A stretch of DNA of 64,000 nt from Conoideocrella luteorostrata (taxonomy: Eukaryota; Ascomycota; Sordariomycetes; Hypocreales; Clavicipitaceae), in contig JASWJB010000001.1 of assembly GCA_032433595.1 (NCBI GenBank), positions 62,001 to 126,000 on the forward strand, written 5' to 3'. Shown here piece after piece: positions 57,337 to 64,000 of this stretch (within the stretch, counting starts at the first letter, position 1; each line of letters starts with the position of its first letter). The notes below the pieces were generated by a model. The model had not been told where the DNA came from. It made no database searches and saw only the letters and a program-made list of their open reading frames with translations. The position numbers were made by a program, and so were the translations under genes.

Positions 57337-58001
57337 CCGGCGATGAGGTATGACATGTTTGCGACGTGGAGTCCGGTGGTGATGGAGACGTAGGAACCCC
57401 CCGGCTTGGCTTGGGGCAATGGTAACGAAGATACGACTCCCACTTTTTCCTTTTCTCTTTCTGGTTATTTTTTTTCGCCCTCTTTTGATTCATTTTTTTT
57501 TGTGTCTTCGTTCCCGTTTCCTTTTCCTCTTAACGAATACCAGTGTGTTGATGCGTTACCAATGATGGCGCTGGCCCTTGTTCACTTACCGACCGTGTTT
57601 TGCTTTGCGCTACTTCATATTTTGAATTGATTTTTTCTTTGGCTATGGAGAGACCGTTTCATTCACCGTCTGATCGAAATATTTGCAAGTTTAACATTTT
57701 TTGTTCATTTGTCTTTGTCTATATTTGGATCAATCATGACTTATGAAGCCGGCTGATCCGTCTCGCTTACTTGTGAATGCACGCTTGTCTGGCTTTCCAA
57801 CACACTTCCATATCTCAAACTCATACCTTGCCGTACCTGTGCAATGTGATTCGAAACAGGCTGCGGCAAGTTCCCTCCCGTTTGCTAAGTGTGTATTTGT
57901 GGTGCATGTTCATCCTGGAGAGCGAGTTTGGGGTGTATCGATTGGAAAACGGTTCGCTAATGCCGGAATATTAAGAAGCTCTATCCGCACCGCTACTACA
58001 C
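57337..58001. other. intergenic between convergent genes
   Basis: T-rich, with TTTTC/CTTTTT tracts at 57445-57530. Probable 3' untranslated regions of the unrecognised gene and apm1. No gene is seen. Confidence 0.5.
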
Positions 58002-59572
58002 TCAAACGGCATCTGGGAGTCGGACAGCGATATCGCCAGATTGAGTAATGTATCTGACCCAAGGCAACGAGGGATATTGCAGCTACATGGACCATTAGTT
58101 CTCCGTTGTCAAGGCCGTCAGATTCATGTTGCAAGTTCGACTGACCTTTGGTTCTGTGATCTTCAAATACCGCACCTGAATGCCACTTGTCGTGAAGTAA
58201 GGAATTTCAAACTTCACCTGGATAGGTCGCTTAGCACCTTTGCCCATGCCTCCCACACCACCCATACTGCCTCCAAACCCGCCTGTCATGCCACCACCGT
58301 GTTCATCGTCACCCCTCACGCTGGGGAGACCCAGCTCTGCGCGCATGAGGAACTCCTTTTGACCACCGAATTGTTTAATCTTCCAGACAATGGCGCTTTG
58401 TTCGGGCGCGTAGTGTACAGAGCCAATGTTTGTTCTGAATCGGGGGGAATCAGCATCGTCGGGAACAGGGATAATGACTTCAACGTTGTTGGCGGTGCTG
58501 CGACGCTTGAACTGCGCTCTGGCTTTGAGCATGTATTCAATTCGAGAGCCTGAGTGGGACTCCACTACGCATTCCACCCAAATTAAGGGTTTGACTTGCG
58601 TGTTTAGTCTGTAGGACATGAGTTCGAATTCTCCATCGGGAGGGATAAAGCTAATAGTGCGGTCGTTTTCGAAACGCGAAAGCCTTACGCACTGATGGAA
58701 CTTGACATCCTCCATTTCGATGGACTTTCCGCGTGTCGTCCTCCCCGTCGTCTCAAACATGACTTTGTCGTTCAAACCGAGTCGTAGCTCCGGCATGCCG
58801 CTCAGATAGCACTTCATCTTAATAGCGCCTAAAATCTCGCTCCGCAGCACGTTACCGTCCGCACTGACCAGTAAGTTCAAGCTCTCGACGACGTCCAAAA
58901 ACACCTCGTTTTTGCGGTATCGAATACCCTCCGAGCGCCATGAAACGGAGTTGGTGACAGCGATGGGAGGGCGAGCTTGGATTTCGAGCTTGTGTGATTC
59001 TTGGGTGATGTATTCCTGGAGGATTTTGGATTCTGTCGTTTGCGGGTATCCGAAATCCATCATTTCATCCAGAAGCTCGTAGATAATGACGAAGTTGTCG
59101 CGGATGGATTCTTCTTCGAGCGCCTTGAAATACTCTGTGAATACTTCAACGATTTTGTGGAGAAAAAGGAGGATTTCCGCAGCGTTGGTGTTGCGCTTGG
59201 TCAATGCGAGGAGGTAGAGATTGTTGTGGCGGATGTAGAGGTACTATAAATATTGTGCGAAATTGCATGTTAACATGTAGTGACATCAACGTGGTGTGGC
59301 AAGCTGATTTGCTGTAAAACGTACGTTGATACCTTCGTGGGAAAAGCATGGTGGAACGGCTGATGATTCTTCTTCGGCTTCGGAAAGTAGAATAGGAAAC
59401 TTTTCGACGGCGGACATGGGGATGTCACCTCTGTAGTTGCGGGCAAGAAGGGTCTATTCCCGGTATTGCGTGACGTTAGCGTCAATGTTCGCTCTCACGA
59501 GGACTCGTGGCGTGTGAATAAGTGCAGCCCAACCTTGCCCTTGAGGTCCAGGAAAAAAAGTGCTGATGCCAT
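58002..59572 (-). CDS. apm1: AP-1 adaptor complex medium chain mu
   Basis: Four exons: 59534-59572, 59325-59453, 58146-59243 and 58002-58082, giving 448 aa. Joints are FLDLKGK-TLLARNYRGD, HEGIN-YLYIRHNNLYLL and KITEPK-LQYPSLPWVRYITQSGD, all as in the family, including the last short exon. Residues 1-140 form the longin-like domain (AEILLFLHKIVEVFTEYFKA). The mu homology domain follows (VSWRSEGIRYRKNEVFLDVV, LRLGLNDKVMFE, VKFHQCVRLSRFENDRTISF, FIPPDGEFELMSYRL). A Gly/Met-rich insert (GGGMTGGFGGSMGGVGGMGK) lies before the last strands. AP-1 mu reads YxxPhi sorting signals for clathrin traffic between the trans-Golgi network and endosomes. Confidence 0.95.
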
Positions 59573-62500
59573 GGTTGCTGCTTCTGGTATGTATTGAGCC
59601 TCGTCGAGACCTCGGGGCGCGCGGAGAGTGGGAGAGGCCAAAAGCGAGGGGTGCGGAGATGAGATGAGATCAATTGGCACGCGGGCCAAGATGGAGGAGA
59701 TGAATGGTATGTTCGAGATGCTCCGTCATGCACTTGCGGTTGTGGCCCTGAATCTTCAAACGTGAAAGCTACTGGGACGGCTGCCTTGGACACGCACGAC
59801 CTGTAATGGTCATCCAGGGTTATGATGCCTGTAAATCGAGCCCATCCATCTCCTTTCGACGGAGTGACTAGACAGACATTCAATCCGGTTATTGTTCGGT
59901 AGACGGGAAATCTCTAGTTTCTCGTGCGCTTATTGGCTTGCTAGTCAATCTGAGTGGGGCGACAGATTGAGCTCCGGAGGAGAACAGCGAGATGGACGTG
60001 CTAGAGCACGTCTCGTGCCCGCCACATGAAATATAGTAGAGTGGCGGATTTTGTACGAGGTTGGTAATGATGACGATGACATAGACGATCAACGCGCGGA
60101 GTACCGACTGCCAGCTTATAAAATGGCCCTAGAAGGGAACACCTTGATCTTGAGACAGTACCAAAGCCTATGATACTGGAGAAGACAGGGTGGGACTTAT
60201 CGTGCTCAACTTTGCTCTACTAGACTAGGCAATTGTATTAGCATACTAGATACTTATACCAGCCGATTTCATCGACATTATAGGCGCAGGGAAAGCTTCG
60301 GATTAATTGATTATGTTGCTGCTGTCGACGATGCTGCTAATGGCGAGGGTTTTGTTACCTGCCGATGCCACTGCTGCTGGTGTTGCTTCTGTCTTACATA
60401 GCAGAATTTTACCGCCTTTTCCCGTATATTAGGATTCCGAGCACTATATCTTTGCAATGCAATACATCACTATACATCACAAGTCTCATTAGCTAATAGC
60501 CGAACGAATCAACACATTGATTAATCAGAGAGAGCAGAAAATTGATCTCCACTTTGTGCCAGCTCATTAAAGATGCAAAGCGGGAAGCTGCGCTTCTCCC
60601 TGCTTGCCCTCGCCTTGCTTAATCGCAAACTTCAGGCAAAAGCTCTGCTTTTCCTGATAAAGATGTCTCATATTTTGAACGGCAGCAACCCAATGCCATT
60701 GTTCGTGGCTTAAACAGCAGCTTACTACTCTGTACTGAGTACTTATGTAGTTACTCGCCCCATTATTGGAGTCACGTGCCTGTACCTGGACCCAGTGCCA
60801 CTTAAAAGAAAAAGCCAAGCAGTCTTTTTTACATTTTCCTTTTCCCATCACGCACCCTTTTAGACAGTGCAGCCCATACTCTAGCCTGTGCTCGACGCGA
60901 CTTTCTGTCATGTCGTCCTGCAGAGCCGTGGATGAAGGCTGCGATTTCGTGGTGCGGAGAGGGACGAATTTTGGTTTCATTAAGAGCTGCCCGAGAACTT
61001 TTTTCTCTTCCGTGGCTTGGGCGGCGTCAGAGGAACCACACATTTCTATTTTTGTTTTATAAAGTATTATCTACCTTTCGACTCGTCTTCGTGGCCGTCA
61101 TGGGGCTAGCGACTCAACGAAGACGTTTGATATGAACTGCTGCAGATTTCCTAAATCCCCTGTCAATGGTTCTTGTTTATTGATGGCTGACCTGACACGA
61201 TTGACACTGACTGTTCTGCCGAATATTGTGCATGGCTTTTTGGGAACTCGTGCTCGACCTGATACCTCAATAGAGTTCCCCGCAAACCATAGCAATCCAG
61301 AACTCGGTTGTAACGTCTTCATGTGACAATGCTGCACCATTGCCTAAGATCGACCGTCCAAATACCATTTAAACATCAGAGAATCGTCGGTAATCCGTTA
61401 TCGCCTCCTGGGATCTGCAAGATAAGCGTCCGCCTACCCATCGGAGACGTCTTCTCCCCTGAGAAGAGCTCATGGGAGCAGACTCTGATTTGTGGCGTGC
61501 AATCGAGCGTCCGTGGTTAGCGGACAGCTTTCACCATCTTCCATATGAACACGAATAATGAAGAGCTACGACACTGGTGTGGTCTGGGTCGCTGACCAAG
61601 AGTGAAATGTTTAATATCCGTATCTCGTCATCTTCGGCTCTCTTACAACCCATGTTCCGAGAGGGAGTAGTTGAAGTGGCTGCTTCACTGTCACAAGTCT
61701 CACTCCTACCCAAGTTTCCCCGGACGGCTCTGACCGCCTCTCCAGCCGCGTCGTAAATATTACCACGACTGTCCCCTGTCCCTCCGTGTCGGATCGCCAA
61801 CCGGGAAGCCTTCACCTCACGTTAAGGGAAAGATCCATGCTGCAGAGTTGGTTATATTATCAGTCACATGAAGTGCGTATTAAGCAACTAAGTCTTGGAT
61901 GGTGCCATTTGTGGACTCTGTTTCCACACGTTGGTAATGAACCCATGACCACTCGTTGAGTAATTTGTTGCTGGCTGCAAGTTGGATGGTCGCCCACTTG
62001 TTGTTTGAGAGATGACTGTAAGCACATACCCCACGAACCACCAAACCCAAATGTAGAACCTACCATGTGTGATTTGTACACGGCCATAAACTCACAATGT
62101 CTTCTTAGCTGCCTACCCCCTGATACCTTTGGGTTTACGCCCGTAGTGACCAATGGTAGAGTCTGCTTAAAGACAAACGAGCATCACAAGCCGACAATGT
62201 GACGGAAGGCAGTTGCATACTACAAGTTTTGTGCATTAAATCCCGAATACTGACGAACGATAAGTATCTGCGGGACCCAAACCATCTTCGTGGTATCCGG
62301 CAATGGCGTTGTTATTAGACTCGTAATAAGATATAAGCAACGATAAGTGCTGGAGTGGAGAGTCACTATTACTAGACGGCTTTGTTGATATGAATTCTCG
62401 GCAACATGAATTTGAGTCATGGCGCTATAATAATCGGCAAAGGTCTGAGCATGCTGACTGACGAGCGGCTGCCACTAGACTATGTGGTAGCCTATGGCAT

Positions 62501-63366
62501 GCTGTAAACAGGTACTATACAGAATGGGCTACAGTATCTCAAAAAAAAGAAAGCGCTGAGTCCACAGTGCGGCGGATCGCCTGAGGGTTCTCGTCCGTCA
62601 TGGCTAGACACTCCACGTTACGAAGTAGATTTCGTCGATCAAACTGTTTAGGCTTTAACATGTGCTGCACAATCGCGGCGGTTCTGTGCATGGACAATCA
62701 ACCCCCGTCAGATTTTAGGCATTAGTTACATATGACCCTTACCGAACGGCCCGCGCTGAGCATTCGTCTTAATGAACCTGTGTCGGTTGCGCTTTTTAAT
62801 GGGTTGCTTTGCCATATCAGCTGACGATTACAGGCCAGTCTTTCCGTTGTTTAATATATTAATTTGCAATAGTCCCTACCCCTAATTGATTGGCAGATAT
62901 ACTCATGTCATGCTGGGGAAACCAAGTCTGGCTAAATGCTGAACGTGTATTGTGAGTGAGCCAAAAGGTCGTACAAGCAGCGTCGGACTTGACACTGTTG
63001 CCGGGAAGCGAAGAGCCGGCTTGATGACAACCTGTTGGAGATCTCTAAACTCGCACTTGAAGGCGTAACAGTTAACGCTCTGTCACAAGCCTGGGGCAGA
63101 ATCAAGCACAGCTAGCCTCTCTGGTTGTGTAATGGGGCCTTCTATAGTGGTCCGGGGTGCCTGCCAGGTCTCCATTGCATGTGATTTCCCCACCTCAGGG
63201 GCCAGGACAAACACGTGAAAATCAACGGGCGTAAATAGCCCGTCGGTTTCATCTGAAGGGGCGGACGGTGGGTGGCACGGTGGGGACGCGAGAGCAGACT
63301 GTAGCGAGAAGGACCAGATTAGGGTTTTAGCTGCGACCACTGTTGCTTGTGATATGCTACTCCGTA
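59573..63366. other. 3.8 kb without a supported gene
   Basis: The left end is the apm1 promoter. Longer open frames (minus 60567-61043, minus 61860-62153, minus 63083-63370) carry no recognisable domain and have irregular composition. A degenerate TACT-GAGTACTTA motif lies at about 60730. AT-rich stretches lie around 60220-60500 and 62850-62900. Confidence 0.45.
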
Positions 63367-63790
63367 TCACGAGAGAAATGGGACGCTATCCACTGTAGAA
63401 TGCCCCAGCACCCAGCCTGCCGTGAGGTCCAAATCACTGCGGCTCACGTCTCTCGTAACTGATTGCCACTGAGCCGCAGTTGAGACATGGCTGAAAAGTT
63501 GCAGCCGGCTCGCGTCGTCCATGCTGACGGGAATGGCGATCTTCGGCGGGCAAGTGCTCCCGAAATCCGGGCTGAACTGTATCGTTGAACAGCCACGCAG
63601 TCCGGTCACACAACAGTGCTTTTAGTGAGAAGATGGCACCTGGGGTGGCAAAGCATTGCACCGCTTGTAGAAGGATGATATCGTCGGGCATAATGGCCGG
63701 AGTGTGTGCACTTTGAAACTCCGCAGTCCCCTGTGCTGTCGTCATGCCAAGTGTTGCTTGAACCACCAACAGCAACCAGCTGCCCTCCAA
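63367..63790 (-). pseudogene. possible decayed or split coding region, unrecognised
   Basis: Two overlapping minus-strand frames both look protein-like. One (63434-63790) reads MPDDIILLQAVQCFATPGAI and SLKALL, which is a plausible helical segment. The other (63367-63609, shifted by one base) reads CPPKIAIPVSMDDASRLQL and ATAAQWQSVTRD-like sequence. A single-base shift near 63600 or an unseen intron would join them. I recognise no family, so this is a candidate only. The gene, if real, may extend off the right side. Confidence 0.25.
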
Positions 63791-64000
63791 CGGCTCTCAG
63801 AACGCAGGCGCTTGTTCCACATGCTCGAGCGAATCTCACCCTTCAGGCTGGCAGCAAGATAACACCTCGCTCATCCTCGCCGGCGTGGCGCACTGAGACC
63901 TGTCGGGGCTGGGGACAAATAGCACAGTCTGTTTGCTGTGTTAGAAGTGCCATCGAAGCGTGCTCTACCTCCCGATTTAAGGTGCCAGACCCCGTACTGA

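Noticed and set aside
60567..61043. Minus-strand 158-codon frame in the right-hand spacer
   Set aside because: Irregular Cys/Lys/Gln composition, no domain and no support from neighbours.

Overview
The window looks like nuclear DNA of a filamentous ascomycete, most likely a sordariomycete (Hypocreales-like). The genes are intron-poor to moderately split. Introns are about 50-130 nt with GTRNGT donors and CTRAY-type branch sites. The proteins include families typical of Pezizomycotina: an Egh16/Gas1-like secreted protein, an ENA sodium ATPase, UVDE, Zn2Cys6 regulators, LCL2 and DUF7924. I see no virus, CRISPR array, plasmid or recognisable secondary-metabolite cluster. Gene models below were built by hand from reading frames and splice signals; I ran no database search.

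Layout. 1-4.5 kb: the 5' end of an Egh16/Gas1-like secreted protein gene, a small secreted protein with a Kex2-type site, and a ferric reductase. 4.5-12.9 kb: gene-poor accessory DNA with a decayed DUF7924-family fragment, a tRNA-Gly(UCC), a four-copy imperfect tandem repeat, two head-to-head LTR-like units and broken reading frames of a probable mobile element. 12.9-19.6 kb: a secreted DUF4185-like protein, mitochondrial ribosomal protein mL57, a polytopic membrane protein and an aldo/keto reductase. 21.1-28.8 kb: a pyrimidine-rich repeat, a very long alpha/beta-hydrolase-CorA fusion, and a zinc-finger/cupin protein related to the CENP-C/Mif2 cupin fold. 29.4-33.1 kb: mitochondrial bL27 and LCL2 diverging from one short promoter, then glc8 (a PP1 regulator) whose stop codon overlaps the start of an unrelated 242-codon frame.

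35.6-37.9 kb: a transcription factor with two Zn2Cys6 clusters. 37.9-41.8 kb: a long non-coding stretch with several short tandem repeats. 41.8-45.4 kb: an ENA-type Na+/K+ exporting P-type ATPase. 45.4-50 kb: non-coding. 50-54.1 kb: UV-damage endonuclease and a SET-domain (Rkm4/SETD6-like) methyltransferase. 56.3-57.3 kb: an unrecognised protein. 58.0-59.6 kb: AP-1 adaptor mu. The last 4.4 kb has no convincing intact gene, only a possible decayed frame near the end.

The genes do not form one pathway. Most are housekeeping genes (mitochondrial translation, trafficking, DNA repair, ion homeostasis) interleaved with lineage-variable secreted or unknown genes. The points most worth following are the glc8 stop/start overlap, the hydrolase-CorA fusion, the possible mitochondrial presequence on UVDE, the double zinc-cluster regulator, the head-to-head LTR-like structure, and a dispersed TACGGAGTA motif.
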